Translations under genes and position numbers: made by a program
Shown: positions 33,696 through 43,371 of the stretch, one piece after another
Layout: each line of letters opens with the position of its first letter
Position numbering within the stretch: the first letter of the stretch is position 1
Notes under the pieces: model-generated
What the model saw: the letters and a program-made list of their open reading frames with translations, nothing else
Told to the model about the DNA's origin: nothing
The model's database searches: none
From: Desulfotignum sp.
GTDB lineage: Bacteria > Desulfobacterota > Desulfobacteria > Desulfobacterales > Desulfobacteraceae
Direction of reading: 5' to 3'
DNA: 64,000 nt
Assembly (NCBI GenBank): GCA_011390635.1
Contig: JAABSA010000004.1
Location: forward strand, 84,448 to 148,447

Positions 33696-34562
33696 ATGGC
33701 AGGCCGGATTCTGATTCTCTGTGCCACCCGGCTGGAAATGGCGGCATTTTTTGATCGAAACCCGGCCGGTTTTACAGAAGAATCCGACAAAGGCCTTACG
33801 AAGTTTTCCAGCCCGGATCAATCCTGGGACCTGGTCATATCCGGGCCGGGGGTATTCAATGCAGCCCGGGCACTTACCGTCTGCCTGGAACGGTTTCAGC
33901 CCGAATTCATCATTCACACGGGCATTGCCGGAATGTTCGACAGCGTCGGCCTGAACCTGGGCGATGCTGCAGTGGCTGTCACAGATACCTATATTCATAC
34001 CGGGGTGGATTTCTGCCGGCCAGGCACGGGCCAGACAGCTGACACAGATCCAAAAATCATGCAAATCGGTCCGGATCACCAGGCTTTCAAAATATCCAAA
34101 GACCATTCAGCTGGCATAGATGCCCTGTCCGCTCTGGTGCCTCAATCTTGTGCTCTTGGCTATCAGATGCCGCTGGATCCTCTGCCCTTTGACCTGGTTG
34201 ACGGACAAAAAATGACCAGACAGGGCGTTTATATACTGGATCCGGACCTGGCTGGATCCAGCAGAGATCTGCTGGACCGGTCCCTGGGATGCAGGGTGAT
34301 CCATGGACCGTTTGTTACGGTATCCTCCATTACCGGTTCATATGAAAAAGCCGCTGCCCTGTCACAGGCCTTTTCCCCTGTAATGGAATCCATGGAAGGG
34401 GCTGCCGCAGCCCATGTGGCTGCCCTGTATCAGGTACCCATGGTGGAGATCCGGGCTGTTTCCAACCGGGTAGGAGAAAGGGATAAAAACCGGTGGGACA
34501 TAGGAAAAGCCGTACAGCGTGTGGCTGATATATGTGAAATAATTCTCAAGGAAAGAACCTGA
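33696..34562 (+). CDS. mqnB: Futalosine hydrolase
   Basis: The 288-residue protein belongs to the nucleoside phosphorylase/MTAN fold. It starts RILILCATRLEMAAF, has HTGIAGMFDSVGLNLGD, and ends with ESMEGAAAAHVA and EIRAVSNRVGERDKNRW, the signature region of MqnB. The enzyme releases hypoxanthine from futalosine, giving dehypoxanthine futalosine for menaquinone. An insert of about 50 residues (110-170) makes it a little longer than usual. It lies 4 nt after aroQ. No other mqn gene is in the window; MenG/UbiE at 41367-42068 could complete the pathway. Confidence 0.9.
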   Translation: MAGRILILCATRLEMAAFFDRNPAGFTEESDKGLTKFSSPDQSWDLVISGPGVFNAARALTVCLERFQPEFIIHTGIAGMFDSVGLNLGDAAVAVTDTYIHTGVDFCRPGTGQTADTDPKIMQIGPDHQAFKISKDHSAGIDALSALVPQSCALGYQMPLDPLPFDLVDGQKMTRQGVYILDPDLAGSSRDLLDRSLGCRVIHGPFVTVSSITGSYEKAAALSQAFSPVMESMEGAAAAHVAALYQVPMVEIRAVSNRVGERDKNRWDIGKAVQRVADICEIILKERT

Positions 34563-34564
34563 TC

Positions 34565-35407
34565 ATGGCATCAGAATCATCGGAACAAATCCTGCAGTAT
34601 GTGGATGCTCATTGTCATCTGCATGATCACAGGATTGCACAGGATATTCCCGGTATTGTGCTACGGGCCTCAGATGCCGGGGTGACCCGTATGGTGACCT
34701 GCGCCACCATGGAGGCGAATTTCGGGGCCACCGCAACGCTGGCCAGCAAATACCCGGCCATTGTCCCCTGCTACGGCATCCATCCCTGGTTTCTGGAGTC
34801 TCTGTCACCCGGCTGGCAGCAGGTGCTGGGCGACCGGGTGGCAGCCACTGCCAGCGGCGTGGGGGAAACCGGGCTGGATTTTATGGACAAAAGCGCAGAC
34901 CGAGACCGTCAGATAGAGGTGTTTGCCAATCACCTGTCTTTGGCCCGGGATCTGGAACGGCCCATCAACATTCATATCAGAAAGGCCTGGGATGCCTTTA
35001 TCACGCTGTTGAAAAAAACAGGCCCGCTGAAGACACCGGGACTTGTGCATTCTTTTTCCGGGTCAGCAGATTTGGCAGTGCTGCTGGAGCGATACAACCT
35101 GTATATTTCCTTTTCCGGATCCGTAACCCGGCCCGGGGCGAAAAAAGTGGTGAATGCCCTGAAGGCGGTATCCCGAAACCGGTATCTGCTGGAAACCGAT
35201 ACCCCTGATATATACCCCAGCATACCTGATCCGGATGCGCACGGTCTCAATGAACCCAAAAACCTGCCGGTCATCGCCCGGATCGCCGCGTCCCGGTCCG
35301 GTGTGCCTGTTCCGGATTTTGTCCGCCAGGCCTATGCCAATGCCCGGGAGGTGTTTGCGCCGATCATTTCTGCAGTGCCACACGGGTTGCGGCTTAGAAA
35401 AAAATGA
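34565..35407 (+). CDS. tatD: TatD-family metal-dependent hydrolase (putative DNase)
   Basis: The 280-residue protein has the TatD metal-site series: DAHCHLHD, GIHPWF, VGETGLDF, NIHIRKAWDAF, VHSFSG and LLETDTPDIYP. TatD proteins are 3'-5' exonucleases on DNA/RNA and act in repair and turnover. It starts 2 nt after the mqnB stop, inside the iorAB-aroQ-mqnB-tatD-tcdA operon. Which substrate this paralogue uses cannot be seen. Confidence 0.9.
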   Translation: MASESSEQILQYVDAHCHLHDHRIAQDIPGIVLRASDAGVTRMVTCATMEANFGATATLASKYPAIVPCYGIHPWFLESLSPGWQQVLGDRVAATASGVGETGLDFMDKSADRDRQIEVFANHLSLARDLERPINIHIRKAWDAFITLLKKTGPLKTPGLVHSFSGSADLAVLLERYNLYISFSGSVTRPGAKKVVNALKAVSRNRYLLETDTPDIYPSIPDPDAHGLNEPKNLPVIARIAASRSGVPVPDFVRQAYANAREVFAPIISAVPHGLRLRKK

Positions 35408-35526
35408 AAATCAAACATATATTGGATTGAGCAATATGGCACAAGAAAAAAATGAAGAACAATTTGCGCTCTCTACTCAACGAAGCCCGGAAAACGATGT
35501 ATGAAGCGTCCTGACAACAGGTGCAC

Positions 35527-36282
35527 ATGCGGGACCTAACCCAGTTTGACAGAACCGTTCGCCTGATGGGCAAAGATGCCGTGGAAAGACTTGGCCAGGC
35601 CAGGATCGCGGTGTTCGGCCTGGGAGCGGTGGGATCGTTTGCCACTGAGGCCCTGGCCAGGGCCGGGGTGGGGTATCTGCGCCTGGTGGATTTTGACCGG
35701 GTGGATATCACCAATATCAACCGGCAGCTTTTTGCCCTGCACTCCACCTTGGGCCAGAAAAAGGCAGAGATAGCCAGATCCCGAATCCTGGACATTCATC
35801 CTGCCTGTCATGTGGAAATCCGTGATACTTTTATCAATGCTGACAGCCTTGCCGATCTGTTGTCGCCAGACCTGGACGTTGTGGTGGATGCCATAGACGG
35901 TCTTAATTCCAAGGTCAACCTGCTGGTTGCGGCCAGGCAGATGGACCTTACGGTGGTATCTTCCATGGGGGCCGGTGGCCGGATGGATGTATCACGGATC
36001 AGAACCGGGGATATCGCTGATACCAGTGTCTGCCCTCTGGCCCGGGTGGTGCGCCGGCGGCTGCACCGCCGGGGGGTGTTCACGGGGATCCGGTGCGTGT
36101 ACTCCCTTGAACACCCGGTTCTGTCACCGGATGCCCATGCCCTGCCTGACGAAGGCGCACTGGATTCGGGGAACGGCACCGGTCATGGCCGTAAACGGAC
36201 CACCATAGGCACCGTCCCCTGGACACCAGGAATTTTCGGACTGACCCTGGCAGCAGAGGCAGTCCATATCATCACCCGCTGA
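35527..36282 (+). CDS. tcdA: tRNA threonylcarbamoyladenosine dehydratase-type ThiF/MoeB family protein
   Basis: The 251-residue E1-like enzyme has the Rossmann ATP-binding motif VFGLGAVGSFATEALARAG, DFDRVDITNINRQ, and the late SMGAGGRMDVSRIRTGDI. The last is typical of TcdA, which cyclises N6-threonylcarbamoyladenosine at tRNA position 37. No zinc Cys pairs of MoeB/ThiF type are seen, which favours TcdA. Start ATG 35527 is preferred over GTG 35521. It is separated from tatD by 119 nt and converges with fadD, whose 3' end overlaps by 11 nt. Confidence 0.88.
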   Translation: MRDLTQFDRTVRLMGKDAVERLGQARIAVFGLGAVGSFATEALARAGVGYLRLVDFDRVDITNINRQLFALHSTLGQKKAEIARSRILDIHPACHVEIRDTFINADSLADLLSPDLDVVVDAIDGLNSKVNLLVAARQMDLTVVSSMGAGGRMDVSRIRTGDIADTSVCPLARVVRRRLHRRGVFTGIRCVYSLEHPVLSPDAHALPDEGALDSGNGTGHGRKRTTIGTVPWTPGIFGLTLAAEAVHIITR

Positions 36283-38008
36283 CTTCTTCGTCCCGCAGCA
36301 CCCGGCGCAGTACCTTGCCTACATTGGATACAGGGATTTCCTCTCTGAATTCAATGTATCTGGGCCGTTTGTATCCAGCCATGTTTTCTTTGCAGAAGGC
36401 ATCAATTTCTTCTTTTGTGGCGGTCTGCCCCTGTTTGCATTTGATAAATGCCTTGACCTTTTCCCCGCTTTTTTCATCAGGCACCCCCACCACCGCCACT
36501 AGCTCCACCTTGGGATGGGTGTACAGGATATCTTCCACTTCCCTGGGATATACATTGAACCCACCCACAATGATCATATCTTTTTTGCGGTCAGTGATGG
36601 TGATATACCCATCCTTGTCAATGTTGCCGATATCTCCTGTGAGAAAATAGCGGTTGCCGTCAATCATTACAAACACCTCTTCATTGGCATCCGGTCTTTT
36701 CCAGTATCCTTTCATGACCTGGGGACCGCAGATGGCCAGTTCCCCGTCTTCTCCTTTAGATACTTCCCGGGTGCTGTCATCCAGGGCAACTATTTTGACA
36801 TCTGTGCCCGGCAAAGGAAAACCGATGGAACCGATCTTGCGGGTTTCCTTGAATGAGGGATTGATGCAGGCGGCAGGTGCGGTTTCCGTCAGCCCATAGG
36901 CCTCAAAAATAATGGAACCGGTTTTTTCTTCAAACTGCCGGCACACTTCAGGTGGAAGCGGCGCACCACCTGACAGGCATCCCATGATGGAGGTAATATC
37001 ATATTTATCCAGATGGGGATGGTTGGTGAAAGCCACAAAGATGGTGGGAACCGCTGTAATAAAGGTGGGCCGGTATTTTTGAACCGCTTCCAGAACGCCG
37101 GTAAAAGGCGGGTTGCCTGCCCGGGGATCCGGTATGCAAATGAGCCGGCTGCCGGATAATGCGGAAAAAAGCAGGGCACTGGTGATGCCGAAGCTGTGAT
37201 ACCAGGGCAGCACACCCAGATATGTATGGAAACCGCCATGGCGCATTTTTTCCGCTTTGGCGCCCGGTTCATGGACCAGTCTGAAATATTCTTCACAGGC
37301 TTCCAGGTTATAGGTAAAATTGGTGTGGGTGAGCTCCGCTCCTTTGGGTACTCCGGTTGTGCCACCTGTGTAAAGCATTACCGCTGTTTCTTTATCAGGG
37401 ACAATATTAATTTTCGGCGGATTCGGGCTGGATGCTGCCACAATATCATCAAACATCAGATGTCCGGGCGCATGCTTTTCCGCCTTGGGGATTTTTCCCA
37501 GAAGTCCACCCAGAAATGCCTTTATTTTCGGCAGATAGGATTTGATATTGCAGACAATGACGGTTTCAATCGGGGTGCCTTTTATTGCCTCAACCGTGTT
37601 GGCATAGAACATGGGATGGTCCATGCAGAATACCATTTTTGATTCAGAATCCGAAAGCTGGTAATTGAGTTCTTTGGGGGTGTATACCGGATTGCAGTTG
37701 ACCGCCACAGCCCCGGCTTTGAGTATCCCAAAAAGAATTTCAGGAAAATGCGGTATGTTGGGAAGAAAAATAGCCACTTTATCCCCTTTTTTTATCCCCT
37801 TTCCGGCAAGAAAATTGGCTATTCTGTCGGCTGTATCCTTTACCTGGGCATAGGTCCTGGAAGCGCCGTTAAAAATAGTATACACATTATCAGGATATTT
37901 TTGGGCGGTGTTGTCAAGGATTTGGGTCAGAGGGTAGTGGTAATTGGTCACATCATGTGCCACACCTTCCGGCCAGTAAGGGGTCTGCCATTTAGGGGTC
38001 TGCATCAT
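36272..38008 (-). CDS. fadD: Long-chain fatty-acid-CoA ligase (AMP-forming)
   Basis: The 578-residue adenylate-forming enzyme shows A3 YTGGTTGVPKGAELTH, the region LPWYHSFG, A5 EAYGLTETAPA, A7 LTGDIGNIDKDGY, A8 DRKKDMIIVGGFNVYPREVE and the catalytic lysine in NVGKVLRR. It activates fatty acids for beta-oxidation or lipid synthesis. Two ATG codons open the frame (38008 and 38005). It is single, on the minus strand, convergent with tcdA; the 252-nt gap on the other side is shared with the SH3 protein gene. Confidence 0.93.
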   Translation of the reverse strand: MMQTPKWQTPYWPEGVAHDVTNYHYPLTQILDNTAQKYPDNVYTIFNGASRTYAQVKDTADRIANFLAGKGIKKGDKVAIFLPNIPHFPEILFGILKAGAVAVNCNPVYTPKELNYQLSDSESKMVFCMDHPMFYANTVEAIKGTPIETVIVCNIKSYLPKIKAFLGGLLGKIPKAEKHAPGHLMFDDIVAASSPNPPKINIVPDKETAVMLYTGGTTGVPKGAELTHTNFTYNLEACEEYFRLVHEPGAKAEKMRHGGFHTYLGVLPWYHSFGITSALLFSALSGSRLICIPDPRAGNPPFTGVLEAVQKYRPTFITAVPTIFVAFTNHPHLDKYDITSIMGCLSGGAPLPPEVCRQFEEKTGSIIFEAYGLTETAPAACINPSFKETRKIGSIGFPLPGTDVKIVALDDSTREVSKGEDGELAICGPQVMKGYWKRPDANEEVFVMIDGNRYFLTGDIGNIDKDGYITITDRKKDMIIVGGFNVYPREVEDILYTHPKVELVAVVGVPDEKSGEKVKAFIKCKQGQTATKEEIDAFCKENMAGYKRPRYIEFREEIPVSNVGKVLRRVLRDEEVSG

Positions 38009-38260
38009 ACATCTCCTTTTTTTGGGGGATACTGCTGTTGTGAAGCCTTGCCAGCAAGCTCCTGTTTTTTTACGTAACCTGTGTTATTATCTGTTTATAT
38101 GCATATCTTTCCCAAGTTTAAAATGATTTTCGTGTTTTGGGAGATAAAAAGTTGCGATGATCTTGTGACAAATATCCGGACAAAAGGTATTTGCGGTTGA
38201 TAAAGCAAAACTGCAATGGTAATGGATAATACAAACGATTATAAAATCAGGACAGGAGAA

Positions 38261-38881
38261 ATGTTAGGTACCATGACAAAATCGATCAGAATATTTGTTG
38301 TTATCTGTTTATGGGGATGGGCATCTGTGACATCTGCCCAGGTAGTGTATGTGAGCCCGATTACCAAGATTACCATGCGCACAGGGCCTGGTGTGGAGCA
38401 TAAGATTGTGGCCATGCTGGTATCCGGCACCAGACTGGAGATTGTAGAGTACCAGGAAGATTGGTCCCGGGTCCGGACTGACGACCAAAAAGAAGGCTGG
38501 GTGTTGACCCGTTTTCTCACCGAAGAAAAACCGTTGACTATCCAGGTTGAAAACCTGGGCCGGGAAAATGAACGCCTGGCAGCAGCCCTTGAGAAAAGCC
38601 GGGAGGAAAATCATGCCCTTGTCCAAAAAAATGCTGCTCTGGTGGACATTGAAAAAAAATTTCACAAACTGGAACAGGAATCAGCCGGGTTTCTCAAACT
38701 TGATAAGGAATATAAGGCCCTTGTCAAATTGTCTGAAGATCAGAAACAGCAGATAGAGGCCTTAAAGGAAAATCTGAATAATGAGCAAATTTTATGGTTC
38801 CTCAGCGGGGCAGGCGTATTCATCGTTGGGTTGATTCTCGGACTGAGTACCCGCAAAAAGAAAAAACGTTCATTGCTATGA
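38261..38881 (+). CDS. Bacterial SH3-domain protein, TIGR04211-like, membrane anchored
   Basis: The 206-residue protein has an N-terminal signal (to about SAQVVYV), then an SH3 domain (about 28-85; TMRTGPGVEHKIVAML and EGWVLTRFL). A coiled coil follows (about 90-170), then a C-terminal transmembrane helix (about 175-198) followed by a basic tail RKKKKRSLL. This layout matches the TIGR04211/YgiM type envelope proteins. ATG 38261 follows AGGAG closely; ATG 38273 also gives a good signal peptide. Its stop overlaps the nadB start (ATGA). Confidence 0.85.
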   Translation: MLGTMTKSIRIFVVICLWGWASVTSAQVVYVSPITKITMRTGPGVEHKIVAMLVSGTRLEIVEYQEDWSRVRTDDQKEGWVLTRFLTEEKPLTIQVENLGRENERLAAALEKSREENHALVQKNAALVDIEKKFHKLEQESAGFLKLDKEYKALVKLSEDQKQQIEALKENLNNEQILWFLSGAGVFIVGLILGLSTRKKKKRSLL

Positions 38882-40497
38882 TTCAGAAAACCGATTTTTT
38901 GGTCATCGGCAGCGGCATTGCCGGGTTGAGCTATGCATTGAAGGCAGCCCGGTCCGGAAGGGTCACCATTATTACCAAAAAACAGATCCAGCAGAGCAAT
39001 ACCGCCCTGGCGCAGGGCGGTGTGGCCGCCGTGTTCGGGGAAAAGGATTGCTTTGCTTTGCACATGGAAGATACCATGAAGGCAGGGGATGGCCTGTGCA
39101 ACCCGGATGTGGTGAAAATGGTGGTGGAAAAGGGGCCTGAAAGAATACGTGATCTGGTGGACCAGGGTGCCCGGTTCAACAAGGCCGGCAGAGGAAAATA
39201 TGATTTTGCCCTGGGCAGAGAAGGGGGACATTCCGCCAAGCGCATTGTATACGCCCATGATCTGACAGGAAAAGAAATCGAAGATGCTCTGGTGGCAAAG
39301 GCAAAAAAACATGACAATATTACCATTCTTGAGGACCATGTCGCAGTAAACCTGATCACCTTTTCTTCTTCGGTCAGAAGCGGGGTCTTGGTGACCCAGT
39401 ACGAGAATATCTGCTGCGGAGCATATGTTCTGAATAAAAAAACCGGTAAAGTGGAAACGTTCCATGCTGCCATTACCCTGCTTGCAACCGGCGGGGCCGG
39501 CAAAGTGTATCTGTATACCTCCAATCCGGATATCGCCACCGGAGACGGGATTGCCATGGCTTACAGGGCCGGTGCATCTGTGGCAAATCTTGAATTTGTC
39601 CAGTTTCATCCCACTTGTCTGTATCACCCAAAGGCCAAAAACTTTCTGATTTCCGAGGCGGTGCGCGGAGAAGGGGGCAGGCTGCTGGATGCTGAGGGCC
39701 GGCGGTTTATGGAGGATTATACCCCTGACAGGGAGCTGGCCTGCAGGGATGTAGTGGCCAGGGCCATTGACAGTGAATTAAAGAAAACCGGGGCTGAATC
39801 AGTTTTCCTGGATATTTCCCACAAGGATGCCGCATTTGTGAAACAGCGGTTTCCCAATATTTATGCCCGGTGCCTGGAATATGGCATTGATATTACAACA
39901 GATCCGATTCCGGTGGTGCCTGCAGCCCACTACATGTGCGGAGGGGTGGCAACGGATTTGAACGGAAAAACAGATATTGCGCGCCTGTATGCAGTGGGAG
40001 AGACGGCCTGTACCGGTCTTCACGGTGCCAACCGCCTGGCATCCAATTCTTTGCTGGAAGCGCTGGTGTATGCCCACAATGCCTGTCTGGATTCGGTAAA
40101 GCAATTTTGTGCCATCAAAAACACGGTTGATATCACCCTTGATCCCTGGGATGAAACCAACACAACCGACAGTGACGAGGCCATTGTGGTGTCCCACAAC
40201 TGGGATGAGATCCGGCGCCTCATGTGGAATTATGTGGGGATTGTCAGGTCGGATAAACGGTTGCAGCGTGCCGCCCGGCGCATTAAAACCATCCAGGATG
40301 AGATCAATGAATATTATTGGGATTTTAAGCTTACATCAAACCTGGTGGAGTTGCGAAACATTGCCACGGTGGCAAAACTTGTGATCAGATCCGCCCTCAT
40401 GCGCAAAGAAAGCCGGGGGTTGCACTATAATATCGGTTATCCCCGGCGGGATGACCAACATTTTCTGGCCCACACCATATTAAAGAAACGGTTTTAG
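38878..40497 (+). CDS. nadB: L-aspartate oxidase
   Basis: The 539-residue flavoprotein makes iminoaspartate for de novo NAD synthesis. It has the FAD-binding motif VIGSGIAGLSYALKAA, the region NTALAQGGVAAVF, the catalytic block QFHPTCLYHP, and HYMCGGVATDLNGKTDI with a typical GLHGANRLASNSLLEALVYA. In anaerobes NadB uses fumarate or quinone instead of oxygen. The ATG overlaps the stop of the SH3 gene; the frame upstream is inside that gene. No nadA or nadC is present in the window. Confidence 0.95.
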   Translation: MIQKTDFLVIGSGIAGLSYALKAARSGRVTIITKKQIQQSNTALAQGGVAAVFGEKDCFALHMEDTMKAGDGLCNPDVVKMVVEKGPERIRDLVDQGARFNKAGRGKYDFALGREGGHSAKRIVYAHDLTGKEIEDALVAKAKKHDNITILEDHVAVNLITFSSSVRSGVLVTQYENICCGAYVLNKKTGKVETFHAAITLLATGGAGKVYLYTSNPDIATGDGIAMAYRAGASVANLEFVQFHPTCLYHPKAKNFLISEAVRGEGGRLLDAEGRRFMEDYTPDRELACRDVVARAIDSELKKTGAESVFLDISHKDAAFVKQRFPNIYARCLEYGIDITTDPIPVVPAAHYMCGGVATDLNGKTDIARLYAVGETACTGLHGANRLASNSLLEALVYAHNACLDSVKQFCAIKNTVDITLDPWDETNTTDSDEAIVVSHNWDEIRRLMWNYVGIVRSDKRLQRAARRIKTIQDEINEYYWDFKLTSNLVELRNIATVAKLVIRSALMRKESRGLHYNIGYPRRDDQHFLAHTILKKRF

Positions 40498-40564
40498 ATG
40501 GAAAAGACAGCGCAAAAATTTCAGGGGTCAATATGGCAGATGCACTTGTGAAACGCTTTTGTGC

Positions 40565-41233
40565 CTATTGATCAATGTGGTTTTTTTTGCTGATGGTTTT
40601 AATAAACCGCCGGATTGTTTTTATGTAGGGGATAAGCACCAGGATGAGGAGGACAGCGAAGATATACTGGATCATTTGAAAGCGCTGGTCAAGAAAATCA
40701 AAAAACTGGTACCAGAGAATGATAGCGGTCAATGTGCCCAGAAAGGTGGCGGAAAAATTTTTCAGGAGACTGAGTCGGATCATGTAGCCGATGATGGAAC
40801 CTACCACCGGTCCTGTTACCGGTAACGGAATCATGACAAAAAGAAAAATGCCGATCCAGCCGAACCGTTCGATTTTCTTTTTTTGTGTAAAAGCGGTTAC
40901 GGCAATCCGCTCCATGGCCCGGGTGACCCATTCCACCCGCAGATAATTGGTGGTGGTCAATACAAAAGCGGAATAGGTAAAAAGCACCACCATCACTTCC
41001 AGGTAAAAATTATAAAAAATGGTGGAAAATGCCCCTAATTCCTGAATAATGCACAACCCGACCCCAACAGACCTGCCTCCGAAGGTGTTAGCAAAAAAGA
41101 CCAGGATAAGTGTTTTTGCAGTTTCGGTATCAGTGGCCACATAGAATCCGATTGCTCCCGTAAGCAGCAATGTCAAAAAAATTCCGGCCAGGAGGAGTTT
41201 TCCCTCGAGGGTTTTAAATACGCTGTCTTGCAT
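40565..41233 (-). CDS. Small-multidrug-export-family (COG2426) membrane protein
   Basis: The 222-residue protein has about five hydrophobic segments. It carries the family pattern with a membrane-embedded glycine/proline motif VMIPLPVTGPVVGSIIGYMI around residue 135. The family name is historical and its transport role is unproven. It is followed on the minus strand by nothing of the same strand and preceded by ubiE/menG (134-nt gap). It faces nadB convergently, with a 67-nt gap. Confidence 0.8.
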   Translation of the reverse strand: MQDSVFKTLEGKLLLAGIFLTLLLTGAIGFYVATDTETAKTLILVFFANTFGGRSVGVGLCIIQELGAFSTIFYNFYLEVMVVLFTYSAFVLTTTNYLRVEWVTRAMERIAVTAFTQKKKIERFGWIGIFLFVMIPLPVTGPVVGSIIGYMIRLSLLKNFSATFLGTLTAIILWYQFFDFLDQRFQMIQYIFAVLLILVLIPYIKTIRRFIKTISKKNHIDQ

Positions 41234-41366
41234 TCAGTTTATGGTACTTTTTTTTGGGGGGTCATCGGATCCAGGCATTTCTTATAAAAGAAAGCATAAA
41301 GCTTGTCAAGACACCGATACCCGCGCCAAATTTTTGCTGCAGGTCCAAGGTGACGGGATGAATGAA

Positions 41367-42068
41367 TCATTTGCTGGTGCCCACAAACAAAGTTACAATC
41401 CCAAAGGTCATCTGTTTGAACCGTACATGGCTAAATCCTGTATCGGACATGAGGGATGCAAATGCAGTGGGGGGCGGAAAATATAAAACCGATGCCGGCA
41501 GATAATGGTAGGCATGGGAATCCTTTGAAAACAGGGCACCGATAAGTGGCAGAATTTTTGTAAAATAGGTCAGGTAAATTTTTTTAAAAATCCGGCTTTG
41601 GGGGGTGGTCAGCTCGAGAACCGCCAGTTTTCCCCCTTTTTTAAGAACCGTATGAAACTGTCCCAATGCCCGTTGCCGGTCCATGATATTTCTGATCCCA
41701 AAGGCGATAAGCACCGCATCAAAGGTATTAGGACCAAAGGAAAGTTCCAGTGCATCGGCATTCACCAGGCAGATAGTCTGGTTTTTATGTTTCATCAATT
41801 TTTTGCGGCCGGCACAGAGCATGGCATGGGAAAAATCAAGCCCGGTTATCCTGGCCTGGCCTTTGAGGTGTCTGTCGACTTCCAGGGCCACATCACAGGT
41901 GCCGCAGGCCACATCCAGAACCCGGGTTCTGGGGGCAGGTGCGGCGGCCTGCACCATCTGTCTGCGCCACATCACATCCTGCCGCAGACTGAGAAGGCGG
42001 TTTAAAAAGTCATATCTATGGGCAATTTTGTCAAACATTTCCTTGACAAAATCAAGTTCTTTGTTCAT
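41367..42068 (-). CDS. ubiE: Demethylmenaquinone/ubiquinone-type C-methyltransferase
   Basis: The 233-residue SAM methyltransferase has the UbiE/MenG signature blocks: FDKIAHRYDFLNRLLS, VLDVACGTCDVAL, FGIRNIMDRQRALGQFHTVLKKGGKLAVLELTTP, and YHYLPASV. It methylates demethylmenaquinone in the last step of quinone synthesis. The start is ATG 42068 (MNKELDFVKEMF); the frame runs 48 codons further but that part is hydrophobic and overlaps the dnaJ promoter region. Together with MqnB at 33696 it supports menaquinone as the quinone. Confidence 0.92.
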   Translation of the reverse strand: MNKELDFVKEMFDKIAHRYDFLNRLLSLRQDVMWRRQMVQAAAPAPRTRVLDVACGTCDVALEVDRHLKGQARITGLDFSHAMLCAGRKKLMKHKNQTICLVNADALELSFGPNTFDAVLIAFGIRNIMDRQRALGQFHTVLKKGGKLAVLELTTPQSRIFKKIYLTYFTKILPLIGALFSKDSHAYHYLPASVLYFPPPTAFASLMSDTGFSHVRFKQMTFGIVTLFVGTSK

Positions 42069-42252
42069 CGTTGACAACCTGAATTTCAGAATTAGTGTAT
42101 AGTATTTATAAAATATCAGGCTGGGAAAATACCATACCAGGGGCAAAATAACAACGCAAGTTTCCCGGGTGCCCCAGGCGGCCAATATTATGTAGGACAG
42201 TTGAGAATTCAAACAAAACCATTTGGAAATGACTGGAACGATTGGGTAGGAT

Positions 42253-43356
42253 ATGACAGAAAAACGCGATTACTATGAAATCCTGGGAGTAGCCAGGGAT
42301 GCCGATAAGACGGTTCTAAAAAAAGCATATCGAAAACTGGCCATTCAATTTCATCCTGACAAGAACCCCAATGACAAAACAGCTGAAGACAAATTCAAGG
42401 AAGCTTCTGAAGCCTATGAGGTGCTGACCAATGACAACAAGCGCCACATTTATGATCAGTTCGGCCACCAGGGGCTTGAAGGTGCAGGCCATTCCGGTCC
42501 CAGCGGGTTCGAGGATATTTTTTCCAGCTTCGGTGATATTTTCGAGGATTTCTTTGGATTCGGCGGTGCCAGGGGCGGCCGGGGCAACAGGGTCCAGCGG
42601 GGGTCGGATCTGCGGTACAATATGACCATTGATTTTATGGAAGCGGCATTTGGCACTGAAAAAACCATTTCCATCCCCAAGCTGGCCATTTGTGATGAAT
42701 GCGGCGGAAATGGGTGCCGGCCCGGCACCCAGGCAGAAACATGTGCCCATTGCCACGGTTCCGGGCAGTTTATCCAGAGCCAGGGATTCTTCAAGGTCAA
42801 AACCACCTGCCCCTATTGCAAGGGCAGAGGAGGGGTGATTGCCGATCCCTGCCCCAAGTGTGTGGGAGCCGGAAGGGTGGAAATCAACCGCAAAGTCCAG
42901 GTCAAGATCCCAGCCGGTGTGGATGTGGGCTCCAAATTGCGGCTCACAGGTGAAGGGGAAGCCTCTCCTTCGCAGGATGGTCCAGCCGGTGACCTGTATG
43001 TGGTCATTAATGTAAAACCCCACAAGTTTTTCCAGCGGGATGGCAGTGACATCATCTGTGCCATTGATATTTCCTTTGCTCAGGCTGCATTAGGTGATGA
43101 GATCACGGTTCCCACCCTGGTGGGAGAGGAAAAACTCACCATCCCCAAAGGTACCCAGTTCGGAGACAGTTTCCGGTTGCGGGGGGAGGGTATTGCCTCG
43201 TTGCGCAGCGGCCGGCGGGGGGACCAGATCATAAAAGTTATCATAAAGACCCCCACCAAGCTGACAGGCAAGCAAAAAGAACTGTTAAAACAGTTTGATA
43301 AGCTGGATGCCAACAAGATCTCCAATAAATTGAAAAATCTTTTTAAAAATATTTAG
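42253..43356 (+). CDS. dnaJ: Chaperone DnaJ, zinc-finger type
   Basis: The 367-residue co-chaperone has an intact J domain with HPD (FHPDKNPND) at about 36-44 and a Gly/Phe-rich linker (about 75-115). Four zinc-finger motifs follow: [24 protein letters not shown] and [10 protein letters not shown]-terminal substrate-binding domain ends it. It stimulates the DnaK ATPase. No dnaK or grpE is adjacent. TTGACA at 42071-42076 and TATAGT at 42098-42103 precede it, but with 21-nt spacing, so the promoter is unclear. It is divergent from ubiE. Confidence 0.96.
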   Translation: MTEKRDYYEILGVARDADKTVLKKAYRKLAIQFHPDKNPNDKTAEDKFKEASEAYEVLTNDNKRHIYDQFGHQGLEGAGHSGPSGFEDIFSSFGDIFEDFFGFGGARGGRGNRVQRGSDLRYNMTIDFMEAAFGTEKTISIPKLAICDECGGNGCRPGTQAETCAHCHGSGQFIQSQGFFKVKTTCPYCKGRGGVIADPCPKCVGAGRVEINRKVQVKIPAGVDVGSKLRLTGEGEASPSQDGPAGDLYVVINVKPHKFFQRDGSDIICAIDISFAQAALGDEITVPTLVGEEKLTIPKGTQFGDSFRLRGEGIASLRSGRRGDQIIKVIIKTPTKLTGKQKELLKQFDKLDANKISNKLKNLFKNI

Positions 43357-43371
43357 CTCCAGGCGGAATCC

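Noticed and set aside
42069..42212. 48-codon N-terminal extension of ubiE
   Set aside because: UbiE/MenG proteins begin near MNKELDFV; the extension runs through the dnaJ promoter region and has no ribosome site.
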